Assembly (NCBI GenBank): GCA_031376885.1
Contig: JANMEL010000310.1
Location: forward strand, 1 to 64,000
Direction of reading: 5' to 3'
DNA length: 64,000 bases
Source of the DNA: Chamaesiphon sp031376885
GTDB taxonomy: Bacteria; Cyanobacteriota; Cyanobacteriia; Cyanobacteriales; Chamaesiphonaceae
Part shown: piece after piece, positions 49,870-59,318 of the stretch
Position numbering within the stretch: position 1 is the first letter of the stretch
Layout of the letters: every line of letters starts with the position of its first letter
Made by a program: the position numbers and the translations under genes
Notes under the pieces: generated by a model
Database searches by the model: none
What the model was told of the DNA's origin: nothing
Seen by the model: the letters and a program-made list of their open reading frames with translations, nothing else

Positions 49870-50631
49870 CTATTTCTTACCAGGTTTTCTAGGCTGACCG
49901 AATAAATCTAAAATACCTTGATTGACTTGCTGCTCCAACCAAGACGGAGATGCTGGCTTTTGCGATGTATAACCACTTTGCTTTTGCTTACGAGCAAGGG
50001 CTTCACGCTCTTTTTTTCGCTGTTCAGCCTGGGCCGCTGCTATTCTTTGACGATCTTGTTGTTCAATTTCGTTAGCAGTATTTTGCAACTCTTGGTCATC
50101 TGTCAGACTCGAAGTACTATCTTCATTCGTGTCTTCAGCACGAGTACTCCTCACGTTAATTCTTCTAATTTTAATGAAATTAAAATTACCACTATAATTA
50201 TTTATTTGAAATAGGGCAATCTTCGGCGATGATAAAGAAACATCCTTGAATAAGAAAGATGCTTTGTAATCGACACCCTCAACTAATATAATAGATTGAC
50301 CTAAGCAGTCACTTCTGCAAAGCTTATCGCTGATTCTTAATTCATCTGGGGCGTAACTTTTACCATCAAAGTCAGTAATAGAGGATGATTTTCTGCCCAC
50401 TTCAATACGTTTGTCAGCATCCCTGTTACGTAAATTTCCAACGCAGATAATGTCTTGTCCGCCTGATGATTTTGTGCATCCTTTGAAATCAAAGGTCATG
50501 CCAGTACCGATTTTCACAGGTTTAGCCAAGGTAGTTGTCGGAATACTACTCAATGCAACGACACTGATGATAGTAGTAACAAATAAACTGGAGGCTCTTT
50601 GGGAGATGCGATCGAACAACAAATTAGACAT
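49870..50631 (-). CDS. Exported protein of unknown function
   Basis: A 253-aa protein with N-terminal signal LFVTTIISVVALSSIPTTTL and cleavage near LAKP. The mature part has a paired-Cys beta domain (FKGCTKSSGGQDIICVGNLR, ISDKLCRSDCLGQSIILVEG), then a coiled-coil/charged region rich in Gln, Glu, Lys and Arg (EIEQQDRQRIAAAQAEQRKK) and a C-terminal SWLEQQVNQGILDLFGQPRK. The coiled coil resembles in composition that of the lectin-CHAP protein. First gene of the minus-strand exported-protein group. Family unknown. Confidence 0.55.
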   Translation of the reverse strand: MSNLLFDRISQRASSLFVTTIISVVALSSIPTTTLAKPVKIGTGMTFDFKGCTKSSGGQDIICVGNLRNRDADKRIEVGRKSSSITDFDGKSYAPDELRISDKLCRSDCLGQSIILVEGVDYKASFLFKDVSLSSPKIALFQINNYSGNFNFIKIRRINVRSTRAEDTNEDSTSSLTDDQELQNTANEIEQQDRQRIAAAQAEQRKKEREALARKQKQSGYTSQKPASPSWLEQQVNQGILDLFGQPRKPGKK

Positions 50632-50843
50632 GACTTTAGCGAATGTATATAATTCTGGTAGACTATTGAAGTGTAATTTACTTGGGCATAATCATAATAT
50701 TTCACACCCTCTAAATTATCAATCGGCAAAAATTGCAACACTACTAAGAAATGTTACCGAAATCTCGTTTATTCTCGGATATCCTCAGAAAAACATTGGA
50801 ACCTGGGGTAAAATAGCCAGTAAGTTACCAGATAGAGCAACTA

Positions 50844-52178
50844 ATGTATTTTGAGCAAGCCTCCACACTGGTCGATCGACTCATCTACGAGTTCAACGGC
50901 GAACATCTCAATGATTTGGAGAGATCGATCGTCGAAGGTGTGTGTGAAGGCAAAAAATATGGAGAAATTGCCGAAGAACTAGATCGTACTAGCGGCTATG
51001 TAGCGGATGCTGCTGCAAAGCTCTTGCAAGCTCTATCTCAAGCTTTGGGTGAAAAAGTTTCCAAAAAAAACATCAAAGCTGTCATCGAACGCCATAAGTC
51101 TTCAGCAACAGTATCAGACGGATTTGTACAAATCAGCAGCTTTAATGTTTGCTCCGATATCACCATCAACCAAAGAGATCAAAAAAGTGAGAAGTTCGAT
51201 CGAACACTCCCCAAATATCTCCTTGATGCCCCAGCCCTCCTCCCCTTCTATGGGCGCACCACCGAACTCACCCAACTCCAAACCTGGATCGAAAACCACC
51301 GCCGCTTCATCCTTATTCACGCTCCTAGCGGCATCGGCAAAACCTCCCTCGCCCGCCAACTCGTCGAACAAAACCAACACCGCCAGATCGTTTGGCAAAG
51401 CCTCCAATGCCACCGCCCTCTCACTGAATTCCTCGACAGAAACATCACCCCGAACTTCAGTCGCATCTTGCAAACACCCCTAGATCTCACCCAACGCCTC
51501 AACGACATCATCGAGCAACTCACCCAGGAACCCAGCCTAATCATCCTCGACGATTTGCAAGAAATTCTCTGGAGCCAACAACTCGCTGGTAGCTACGCCC
51601 CCGAATATCGCCAATACCAGCAACTTTTTGAACGCCTCGTCACTGCGCCTCACCAAAGTACCATCATCCTCCTCAGCCAAGAAATCCCTCGCCACCTCCA
51701 ACAACTCACCGCCCACCCCGCCTTTGAGCAGCTTGCCCTGAAGGGACTCGATGATGCTGCCCAGCAAATATTTCAAGCCCACCAACTCATAGAACCCGAA
51801 CACTGGCGACAAATCATCGCATATTATAACGGCAATCCCCAAGCCCTCAACATCATTGCTACCCTCATCAGCCAATTCTTCGGGGGCAGCACCGCCGCCT
51901 TCGCGCAAACCCAGCCTCTGCCGATTCCAGATGACTATAAACAAGTTTTGCAACAACAGTTCGATCGACTCACCAGCAAAGAAAAAACTTTAATTCAACA
52001 CATCGCGATCGGCTCAGTAACGATCGCCGAACTCCAAAATTCTCTAGACCTCAGCTCTGCTGATATTATTGATGTATTGCAGTCGATCGATCGTCGTGGC
52101 TTACTCCAAAAAAACATCACAGGTAATGAAGTGTCTTTCGGATTGTCGATCGCAATTCAAGAATTTCTCCGCAACTAA
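50844..52178 (+). CDS. STAND-type ATPase with N-terminal vMAP-like helix-turn-helix
   Basis: A 444-aa protein. Residues 1-85 (MYFEQASTLVDRLIYEFNGE, then RTSGYVADAAAKLLQALSQA) resemble the helix-turn-helix found at the start of vWA-MoxR-associated proteins. An ATPase core follows: FILIHAPSGIGKTSLARQLV near residue 160 (Walker A) and SLIILDDLQEIL near 232 (Walker B). The end (LTSKEKTLIQHIAIGSVTIAE, IDRRGLLQK) is a winged helix. Most cyanobacterial relatives continue into WD40 or TPR sensors; this one ends after the winged helix. Likely a signal-transduction switch; partner unknown. Confidence 0.65.
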   Translation: MYFEQASTLVDRLIYEFNGEHLNDLERSIVEGVCEGKKYGEIAEELDRTSGYVADAAAKLLQALSQALGEKVSKKNIKAVIERHKSSATVSDGFVQISSFNVCSDITINQRDQKSEKFDRTLPKYLLDAPALLPFYGRTTELTQLQTWIENHRRFILIHAPSGIGKTSLARQLVEQNQHRQIVWQSLQCHRPLTEFLDRNITPNFSRILQTPLDLTQRLNDIIEQLTQEPSLIILDDLQEILWSQQLAGSYAPEYRQYQQLFERLVTAPHQSTIILLSQEIPRHLQQLTAHPAFEQLALKGLDDAAQQIFQAHQLIEPEHWRQIIAYYNGNPQALNIIATLISQFFGGSTAAFAQTQPLPIPDDYKQVLQQQFDRLTSKEKTLIQHIAIGSVTIAELQNSLDLSSADIIDVLQSIDRRGLLQKNITGNEVSFGLSIAIQEFLRN

Positions 52179-52284
52179 ACAGTCAAAAGTTGCAAAATCT
52201 CTAGGGTTTGTCTATTTCAAAGCGATGAGAGATATGGCGATACAGTAAACACTTTGCGCTTACCGTATTGCCTCATCCCTACCT

Positions 52285-53655
52285 CTAACCGCGAATGGAT
52301 TTATAGAGTGTCTCATAAACTTGAGCCGATCGATCCCAACCAAAATCGGTTTCCATGCCCCGTTGTTGGAGTTGTGCCCATTGAGGTTTATAATTATAGG
52401 CTTCGCTAGCGCGTACCATACAAGTGTAAAGATCTAGGGGTTCATAGCGATCGAAACAATAGCCAGTACCCGCTTGATTTTGGGGATCGTTATGAGATAC
52501 TGTATCTACCAATCCACCTGTACGTCGAACGATCGGTACACAACCATAGCGCATTGCCAACATCTGAGAAATACCACAAGGTTCAAATCGACTTGGCATC
52601 AGGAAAGCATCCGAACCTGCATAAATCCGCCGCGAGAGGGATTCATTGTATAGTAAATAAGTCGCCATCCGCCCTGGATAGCGAGAGGCGAGTTCCCACA
52701 ATTGATTTTCATAATAACGTTCGCCTGTGCCCAAGACGACGAATTGAGCATTAGTATAAGCAAGAAACCGATCGAGTGTTTGGAGGATTAGATCCAAACC
52801 TTTTTGCTCTACCAATCGAGATACCATGCCTACCAAGAAAGTATCGGGATTAATCGTCAAACCGACTTCTTTTTGCAAAGCGGTTTTATTCTCGATTCTG
52901 CTATCAAGAGTTTCGATCGTAAAGGGTTTTGGGAGAGCTGGATCGATCGCCGGATCGTATATTTCCGTATCGATCCCATTGACAATTCCCGACATCTTAT
53001 CGCCGATAAAAGATAGCAACCCCTCAATTTTCTCACCATACTCTAATGTCCGAATCTGAGCGGCATAGGTTGGCGAAACTGTATTAACTCGATCGGCAAA
53101 TTGTACTGCTGCCGCCATGGTATTATGGCCTTGCATGTACCAAGGACACCAGGTAATTTTTTCTAGATACCACCGCCACGGCCCTTGATAAGCTAAATTG
53201 TGAATGGTGAAGACAGTACTAATATCGGGATCTTGGTGCATCCAGACTGGAATCATTCCCGTATGCCAATCATGACAGTGGATCAGATCTGGTTTCCAAT
53301 AATTCCAACAAAATTCCGCCGCGCCATTGGCAAAAAATGTAAATCGCCAATCCTCGTCTTCACCGCCATAAATCCGCTGCGGATCGAAAACAGGATGTCC
53401 GAATAAATACAAAGGGACATCAGTACCAGGCAAAATCGTTTCGTATACAGCGAAGTAATTAAACATCGCATATCCATTCCATACAGGTTCGTAGGGAATA
53501 TCTAATTTACCGACGATCGAACCATAATAAGGCATGAAGATCCGCACATCATGCCCCATTTTGCGAAGGAATTTGGGCAATGCACCCACAACATCACCCA
53601 TACCACCAACTTTAGCAATGGGAGCAGCTTCAGCCGCAACAAATAAAATTTTCAT
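52285..53655 (-). CDS. glgA: Glycogen synthase (ADP-glucose)
   Basis: A 456-aa GT5 enzyme that extends alpha-1,4-glucan from ADP-glucose. The start at 53655 (MKILFVAAEAAPIAKVGGMG) is chosen because KVGG then lies at residues 15-18 as in the family; the upstream in-frame ATG adds ten unrelated residues. Other motifs: FTIHNLAYQGPWRWYL, HCHDWHTGMIPVWM, VGMVSRLVEQKGLDLI and the C-terminal PSRFEPCGISQMLAMRYG with catalytic Glu. Complete length. Cyanobacteria often have two GlgA isoforms, and this looks like the GlgA type with 'KVGG' and PWRW, subtype not assigned. Confidence 0.95.
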   Translation of the reverse strand: MKILFVAAEAAPIAKVGGMGDVVGALPKFLRKMGHDVRIFMPYYGSIVGKLDIPYEPVWNGYAMFNYFAVYETILPGTDVPLYLFGHPVFDPQRIYGGEDEDWRFTFFANGAAEFCWNYWKPDLIHCHDWHTGMIPVWMHQDPDISTVFTIHNLAYQGPWRWYLEKITWCPWYMQGHNTMAAAVQFADRVNTVSPTYAAQIRTLEYGEKIEGLLSFIGDKMSGIVNGIDTEIYDPAIDPALPKPFTIETLDSRIENKTALQKEVGLTINPDTFLVGMVSRLVEQKGLDLILQTLDRFLAYTNAQFVVLGTGERYYENQLWELASRYPGRMATYLLYNESLSRRIYAGSDAFLMPSRFEPCGISQMLAMRYGCVPIVRRTGGLVDTVSHNDPQNQAGTGYCFDRYEPLDLYTCMVRASEAYNYKPQWAQLQQRGMETDFGWDRSAQVYETLYKSIRG

Positions 53656-53819
53656 ACAGCACGTTAATTTGAGATTATTTGGCAATCTTCAACCTGCGAT
53701 CGAAGACTTAGCCTCAAAATTACAATACCAGTAATTTGACCCCTACCCTCGTCCCTTACCTCAGTAGATCGATCCCGTTGTTTCAAAGTATATTGATGCT
53801 GATGGTTGAGAAGACTCAC

Positions 53820-53854
53820 CCTATCCCCTATCCCCTATCCCCTATCCCCTAATC
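53820..53854 (+). repeat. CCCCTAT heptamer tandem repeat at the MATE gene end
   Basis: Five consecutive CCCCTAT-type units. Read on the minus strand they code for the last residues (GDRG) and the TAG stop of the MATE transporter gene. Confidence 0.85.
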
Positions 53855-55217
53855 TAGATACCAAGTGATGAAACCGCCAAGAAAAGATGGCGGCGGAAAT
53901 AGCAATACCGATCGATTGCCCGATCCACAATCCATTACCGCCCAAATCGGTGTGGAAACCCAGCCAGTAGCCGCTAGTCAAGCCAATTCCCCAAAAAGCG
54001 AACAAACTCAACAACATGGGAATTCGGGTATCCTGCAAGCCATATAGGGCACCCATAAATATCTTTTGGGGGCCATCTAAAATTTGGGAAATAGCGGCAA
54101 TTTGCATCAATCCGGTGGCTAATGTAATTACAGTTGCGTTTTGGGGATTATCGGTATCGATAAAAACACCTATAATTTGTTGGGGAAAGACTAGTAAAAT
54201 TATGGCTAATATCATCATAAATCCTAAGCCGATCGCGACACTGACATAGCCCGCACGAGTTGCCCCAATTAGATCGTTTTGGCCCATTTCTTGCCCGACT
54301 CGAATTGTGGCAGCGTAAGACATCGCTAATGGCACCATAAAGGTAATGGCGATCGTTTGCAAGATAATTTGATGGGCTGCTAATACTTCGGTGCCTAATA
54401 AACCCATCAGATAAGTGACGATCGTAAATAGTCCAATTTCCAAAGCTGTGGCAATGCCGATCGGTAAACCGATGCGTACAAGTGAACTCAAAATTTGGAA
54501 ATCGAATTGATGAAGATTGTGGAAGAAGTGATAATTCTTGAGTTCTGATTGGGTCAAAATATAGATAATTAATGCCAGAAACATTGACCACATTGCGATA
54601 ATACTCGCGATCGCCAATCCAGCAATCCCCAACTGCGGACACCCGAATTTTCCAAAGCCTAAAGCATAGTCACCGATCGTATTAATTATCGTTCCACCGA
54701 TGGCGATCGACATCACCATCCGAGGATGAGACATCGCTGAAACTACACTGCGGAGCATCGAAAAACCCAACGCGGGTAAAAATCCCCACGCCATAATATC
54801 TAGATATTTATTCCCCAAAATTACGGTTGTTTCTGCCTGCCCTAAATGACGCATCAATAAGTCGAAATTGGCAATGCAAAAGGCGATCGGCAGACTCAAG
54901 CCCAGCACTAGCAAACATCCTTGCCTAACGACACGCTGGATTTGCGGACGATCGTTGGCACTATAAGCCGTGGCGACGATCGGACTAATCCCCATCGTCA
55001 CCCCCGCCGCTGTAAATAAAAATACACTAAAAGTTAGTGAAGCTAATCCACCCGCTGCGAGAGTTTCTAGCCCCATTCTACCCATCATTAATGTATCGAC
55101 AAAGCCGATCGCCGCTTGAGATAGTTGGATGCCAGCGAGGGGGATCGCGATCTTCAAAAATTCTTTTACTTCCCGATGAATTGGCGATCCAATTAACGTG
55201 GATTTATCCTTATTCAT
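53835..55217 (-). CDS. MATE-family efflux transporter
   Basis: A 460-aa membrane protein with twelve hydrophobic segments: FVDTLMMGRMGLETLAAGGL, AAGVTMGISPIVATAYSAND and WGFLPALGFSMLRSVVSAMS in the N-lobe; the matching half has LPIGIATALEIGLFTIVTYL, AATIRVGQEMGQNDLIGATR and MQIAAISQILDGPQKIFMGA. This NorM-like MATE probably exchanges H+ or Na+ for cationic drugs or metabolites. The C-terminal residues after SRLGD lie in a heptamer repeat. Substrate unknown. Confidence 0.9.
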   Translation of the reverse strand: MNKDKSTLIGSPIHREVKEFLKIAIPLAGIQLSQAAIGFVDTLMMGRMGLETLAAGGLASLTFSVFLFTAAGVTMGISPIVATAYSANDRPQIQRVVRQGCLLVLGLSLPIAFCIANFDLLMRHLGQAETTVILGNKYLDIMAWGFLPALGFSMLRSVVSAMSHPRMVMSIAIGGTIINTIGDYALGFGKFGCPQLGIAGLAIASIIAMWSMFLALIIYILTQSELKNYHFFHNLHQFDFQILSSLVRIGLPIGIATALEIGLFTIVTYLMGLLGTEVLAAHQIILQTIAITFMVPLAMSYAATIRVGQEMGQNDLIGATRAGYVSVAIGLGFMMILAIILLVFPQQIIGVFIDTDNPQNATVITLATGLMQIAAISQILDGPQKIFMGALYGLQDTRIPMLLSLFAFWGIGLTSGYWLGFHTDLGGNGLWIGQSIGIAISAAIFSWRFHHLVSRLGDRG

Positions 55218-55357
55218 TCCACTTAAATTGTATAAAAATTGCTAATCATCGCGCAATACTGTCATCCACCATATCATAGCACGATCGGATCCGAAATTCA
55301 CAAATATCTTCAATCTCCGACGATCGTCATCAAAACCAAATTATTATTAATTATTAA

Positions 55358-55732
55358 TTACTTGAAGTGTTGCTTCAACACATCTAATGGAGAACAATCC
55401 CAGTAATCAATGTGACTGATAATTAATCCTTTTTGGTCTAACAACATCTCACTGCGCCCACTAATTTCGATCCGTGGATACCAAGGCAGAGGGGTATTCC
55501 ATCGTAATGTCCATCGAGTCATAATCTGTCGATCTACTCGATCTATATGATGCAAATCTAACTGTGGAGATTTAAAGAACATCTCGATAAAACCTACCAT
55601 TTGGCGATAGCGATTCAATCCTCGAAACCGAGTCAGGGGATCCTGAAAATATACATCCTCAGCATAAATATGATAACTCTGTTCGATCGGAAACTTTGCG
55701 TAATCTTGACGGAGGAGTTCGAGGATATCCAT
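55358..55732 (-). CDS. DUF2358 protein
   Basis: A 124-aa NTF2/SnoaL-like protein: MDILELLRQDYAKFPIEQSY, HIYAEDVYFQDPLTRFRGLN, then WTLRWNTPLPWYPRIEISGR and ISHIDYWDCSPLDVLKQHF. This matches DUF2358 found throughout cyanobacteria and plant chloroplast proteins. The D-P near residue 30 and the ISGR-S strand are the conserved pocket. The ATG lies immediately after a G-rich heptamer repeat, which leaves no recognisable ribosome-binding site. Function unknown. Confidence 0.8.
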   Translation of the reverse strand: MDILELLRQDYAKFPIEQSYHIYAEDVYFQDPLTRFRGLNRYRQMVGFIEMFFKSPQLDLHHIDRVDRQIMTRWTLRWNTPLPWYPRIEISGRSEMLLDQKGLIISHIDYWDCSPLDVLKQHFK

Positions 55733-55950
55733 GGTCAGGGGTCGGGGGTGTGGGGTGAGGGGTCAGGGAGCACGGAGCAGGGAGCAGGGAGCAGGAAGCA
55801 GGGGTCAGGGGGGAGAAACTATCGATCGATTTGGGGTATTCTGAATTTAGGACAGTTGCCAGGGCGGTGTAAGACGTAATCTAAGTGCTCAAACTCATAG
55901 AGCCTCAGCTTCTCCAAACGTATCTCTGACCCCTGACCCCTGACCCCTCA
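55733..55950 (+). repeat. Heptamer repeats and a diverged copy of the 105-bp element
   Basis: 55735-55815 is made of GGGGTCA, GGGAGCA and related heptamers. From 55851 (GACAGTTGCCAGGGCGG) to about 55950 a sequence aligns with the 105-bp element (GTGCTCAAACTCA...CAGCTTCTCCAAACG...CCCCTGACCCCTGA) but has lost the terminal TGCTATA. Confidence 0.65.
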
Positions 55951-55968
55951 CCAATTATATCTACCCCC

Positions 55969-56673
55969 ATGAAAAAGATTAATCTCCAAGAATTGGCAAT
56001 CGTGATTGCGGTGACGGAAATAGATCCGACCTTAATCACTCCAGAATTCCTCAAATATAGCCAAATAGTGCCCTCTGATTGGGAAATCGTCGGACAACCC
56101 ATTCGCAATTTTCAAGGCTCTCAGATGACCTTCCAGAATGGGGTGAGTGTCATCGCCCAACCACAACGGATTAGTTTTGCAGAATTGGCGGCGGAGAAAG
56201 ATCCAACTACACTCTTGTCATCCCAAGTAGCCATGAAATTAGTAGATATTCTACCTAGTCTCAATTATGTTGGCGTGGGTATTAATTTGCGCGGTTATGT
56301 TGACTTTGGCACTGACACCCGCGCTGCGCGGGACTTTATGTTCCAAAATCTCTTGGCTCCAGGTGCGTGGAAACAACTAGGAAATGCCCCAGTTCAAGCG
56401 GGCATCAACTTGGGCTATACTTTTGAAAATCGTCGTCTAAATTTGACGATCAATGAAGCCATCTTACAAAATACGGAAAACCAAACTAGTGCGATCGCCC
56501 TATTTAATGGTAACTTCGATTATGATATCGCGACCGCCGTTCTCCCCTCGGCACATGCTCAACGAATTAAAGAGATCGTGAGTAATTGGCAGGGAGATTT
56601 GGAGCTTTACAAAGAAGTTATCGGTCAGTTCATGTTACCAGATGCCGTAATTTCTTTTCCTGCTTTAGTTTAA
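55969..56673 (+). CDS. Conserved cyanobacterial protein of unknown function
   Basis: A 234-aa protein starting MKKINLQELAIVIAVTEIDP. It is mostly beta-strand: SQMTFQNGVSVIAQPQRISF, NYVGVGINLRGYVDFGTDTR and NLGYTFENRRLNLTINEAIL alternate polar and hydrophobic residues, suggesting a beta-barrel or sandwich, with a C-terminal helix (AQRIKEIVSNWQGDLELYKE). No signal peptide or TM segment. A terminator hairpin follows. I do not recognise a family, though proteins of this kind are known to me only from cyanobacteria. Confidence 0.6.
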   Translation: MKKINLQELAIVIAVTEIDPTLITPEFLKYSQIVPSDWEIVGQPIRNFQGSQMTFQNGVSVIAQPQRISFAELAAEKDPTTLLSSQVAMKLVDILPSLNYVGVGINLRGYVDFGTDTRAARDFMFQNLLAPGAWKQLGNAPVQAGINLGYTFENRRLNLTINEAILQNTENQTSAIALFNGNFDYDIATAVLPSAHAQRIKEIVSNWQGDLELYKEVIGQFMLPDAVISFPALV

Positions 56674-56717
56674 GCTATTTCAACTATCGATCGCCCACTT
56701 TTCGATCGACATCCGAC

Positions 56718-56747
56718 CCGCCCCTACAAAATTATCTGTAGGGGCGG
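56718..56747 (+). terminator. Intrinsic terminator
   Basis: CCGCCCCTACA (56718-56728) and TGTAGGGGCGG (56737-56747) form an 11-bp stem with an 8-nt loop, followed by TTTTAGG, 44 nt after the stop of the gene at 55969. Confidence 0.8.
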
Positions 56748-57096
56748 TTTTAGGTATAGCCTTTGCCTAAGAGGATGTTTAAAAAGTATAAGGGGGATAT
56801 TTTAAGTGTTGCCTTGAAAAGCGGATGCAACCACGGGGAGGTTCTCTCCGCATGTGTTGCACCCAAAAATATCCAAATCAAAACCCGCCCCCCTCAATGA
56901 ATTCATACCCCAATTCATCAACGCCAACAAAACCAATTAATAATTAATCTCAGCCCTTTCACCGATGACGATCGCCAAAGCCTACAACAAATGATGTAAG
57001 TATTCCCGATCGAGTGAATCGACTGTTAGTTTGGATTTAAGACTAGTCCAAAGCATCAAGCGAACTAGTTAAATCCGCGCTTTTTTTAACTTATAT
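56748..57096. other. Intergenic region before the haloperoxidase gene
   Basis: About 350 nt. Contains a short hairpin GGTTCTCTCC region near 56820-56870 and an AT-rich upstream stretch with a CTTATATATG just before the start at 57097. No gene recognised. Confidence 0.45.
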
Positions 57097-59265
57097 ATGT
57101 CAGAAACCCTGCTAGCTCCCTGGATTGACAGTAATATTGGTTCCGCAGCACTTTTCACCGATTCCCCACCATCTCTACTCGACGCGCCATCAAATCCCCT
57201 CTCTCAAAGCGCAGCCGAACCCCTATTTCCGACGATCCAAGTTGGAGGAATCCCAATTATTGCACTGGGAGCTACCGGATTAGCGTTACCAGACTTTACA
57301 GACTTACCGAGACAAAATTCCACATTGAAAGATCTGGACAAATTCACGGATCTCCTACTAGGGATGATTCCCAGCCCCTTAATTCAATGTATCCCATATC
57401 ATTCCCCAGATAAAACCGCACCAAAAATAGCGATCGGATTGCAAAATGATACAGGCATCAGCAAAGACGATCGAATTACTCGCAACCCCTCAATTGAAGG
57501 CACCATCAAAGACGACAGCAGAATTCGGCGAGTTGATGCCCAACTAGATGATGGAAAATCTTACTCAATCACCTCAGAATTAAATCGACGCGGCAAATTT
57601 GTACTCGATCGATCGGACATACAGCGCATCAATGGCGGTAATCTACTCACAGACGGTCAGCATACCATCAAGATTACCGCCGCCGATATCTTTGGCAACA
57701 AAACTACCAGCACTCTAAACTTCACCCTCGACACCACCACTCCCACCAAAGCTAGCATCGCCCTCGATGTAGCCTCCGATTCCGGCACCATCGGCGACTA
57801 CCGAACAAATAACAATCTTGTCACCCTTACAGGTACAGCCGATGCCAATACCCAACTAAAAATCTCTCAACATAACAGTATCACCGGATATTCCAGCCCA
57901 ATTCAGACAATTACCACCGATGCAAATGGTAACTACCAACTCTCCGGCGTAAAACTCGAACAAGGGATGAATAGCTTTAGTATTAGAGCAAAAGATCTCG
58001 CAGGCAATACTAGCACCAGTAGTCAAGATATCCGCCTCATCGCCAAAGATGATGCTGTCATCACCTGGAATCAAATCTTGCTAAATGCGATCGCCAGCTC
58101 CACAACACCACCACCAATCGCTTCCCGCGCTATGGCAATGGTCGAAACAGCCGTCTTTGATGCCGTCAACAATATCGTCAACAAATATCAAAACTATTCA
58201 ATTACAGCTACTCCACCGATCGCCGCCAATTGCACCGCCAGAGCGATCGAAGCTGAAGCCGCAGCCGTAGAAGCCGCCTATACAGTGCTCACCAGTCTCT
58301 TTGCCAGCCAGACAGCAACCTTCAATACCGCTCGTGACACATCCCTAGCCACGATTGCCGATGGGCAAGCCAAAACCGACGGGCTAGCATTTGGTAAAAC
58401 TATTGCCAATGAAGTCATTCGTTCCCGCGTTGACGATCGTTCCGCAGTTAGAGATCCCTATACCCCTGGTACAAATCCAGGCGATTGGCGATCCACAGGA
58501 GTAATTACTGGTACTACTAATCCCGCACCCGCCGTCTTACCACAATGGGGCGATGTCAAAACCTTTGGGATTCCCGAAACTGAGATGGCGAATAATCCCA
58601 TTGCACCGCCACCAGCTCTGACTAGCGAGCAATATGCTACCGAACTCAACCAAGTCAAAGAATTGGGTGCAGCTAATAGTACCACCCGCACAGCCGATCA
58701 AACCCAAATCGCCAAATTCTGGGCAGATGGTGCAGGTACTTTCACCCCTCCCGGACATTGGAATCAAATCGCCCAAGATGTAGCCCGCGACAATTTCAAT
58801 TCTCTAGTAGACAATGCGCGTCTTTTTGCCGCCCTCAATGTCGCTCAAGCTGATGCCGCCATCTGTTGTTGGGATACCAAATATAGCTACAACAGATGGA
58901 GACCGATTACCGCGATTCGTCAAGCAGATACAGATGATAATGCAGCTACCACCGCCGATACTAGCTGGACTTCGCTCCTCACTACGCCCAATTTCCCCAG
59001 TTATACTTCTGGACACAGTACTTTTAGTGGCGCAGGAGCTGCGGTGCTCACCAGTCTCTATGGCGATAACTACAAATTCAGTACTACTAGCCCTGGGCTA
59101 CCTGGTGTGATTCGCAGTTTTACTAGTTTTAATCAAGCTGCTGATGAAGCAGGAATGAGTCGGATTTATGGTGGTATTCACTTTATGAGTGATAATACTG
59201 CTGGGCTAGCCGCTGGCAAAAAAATCGGTGAATATGTCACTGATAATCTGTTTGCGCCCGTTTAA
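57097..59265 (+). CDS. Ig-like domain protein with a vanadium-dependent haloperoxidase/PAP2 domain
   Basis: A 722-aa protein. Residues about 125-225 and 225-315 are two bacterial Ig-like (cadherin-like) repeats with IEGTIKDDSRIRRVDAQLDD, and GTADANTQLKISQHNSITGY then GMNSFSIRAKDLAGN. From about 325 the vanadium haloperoxidase fold runs to the end: WNQILLNAIASSTTPPPIAS, FDAVNNIVNKYQNY, DTKYSYNRWRPITAIR (Lys/Arg of the vanadate site), YTSGHSTFSGAGAAVL (SGH) and SRIYGGIHFMSDNTAGLAAG (Arg and His ligand). All catalytic residues are present. There is no N-terminal signal peptide, so export may use a type I route. Substrate could be halide or phosphate. Confidence 0.85.
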   Translation: MSETLLAPWIDSNIGSAALFTDSPPSLLDAPSNPLSQSAAEPLFPTIQVGGIPIIALGATGLALPDFTDLPRQNSTLKDLDKFTDLLLGMIPSPLIQCIPYHSPDKTAPKIAIGLQNDTGISKDDRITRNPSIEGTIKDDSRIRRVDAQLDDGKSYSITSELNRRGKFVLDRSDIQRINGGNLLTDGQHTIKITAADIFGNKTTSTLNFTLDTTTPTKASIALDVASDSGTIGDYRTNNNLVTLTGTADANTQLKISQHNSITGYSSPIQTITTDANGNYQLSGVKLEQGMNSFSIRAKDLAGNTSTSSQDIRLIAKDDAVITWNQILLNAIASSTTPPPIASRAMAMVETAVFDAVNNIVNKYQNYSITATPPIAANCTARAIEAEAAAVEAAYTVLTSLFASQTATFNTARDTSLATIADGQAKTDGLAFGKTIANEVIRSRVDDRSAVRDPYTPGTNPGDWRSTGVITGTTNPAPAVLPQWGDVKTFGIPETEMANNPIAPPPALTSEQYATELNQVKELGAANSTTRTADQTQIAKFWADGAGTFTPPGHWNQIAQDVARDNFNSLVDNARLFAALNVAQADAAICCWDTKYSYNRWRPITAIRQADTDDNAATTADTSWTSLLTTPNFPSYTSGHSTFSGAGAAVLTSLYGDNYKFSTTSPGLPGVIRSFTSFNQAADEAGMSRIYGGIHFMSDNTAGLAAGKKIGEYVTDNLFAPV

Positions 59266-59318
59266 CTGAGTACTTCTGGGCACGTATCGGAATCCTAATT
59301 AGGGCGGGTGATTTAGAG

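Noticed and set aside
51537..51956. 139-aa minus-strand ORF inside the STAND ATPase gene
   Set aside because: Antisense shadow in a GC-rich coding stretch; the plus strand has clear P-loop motifs.
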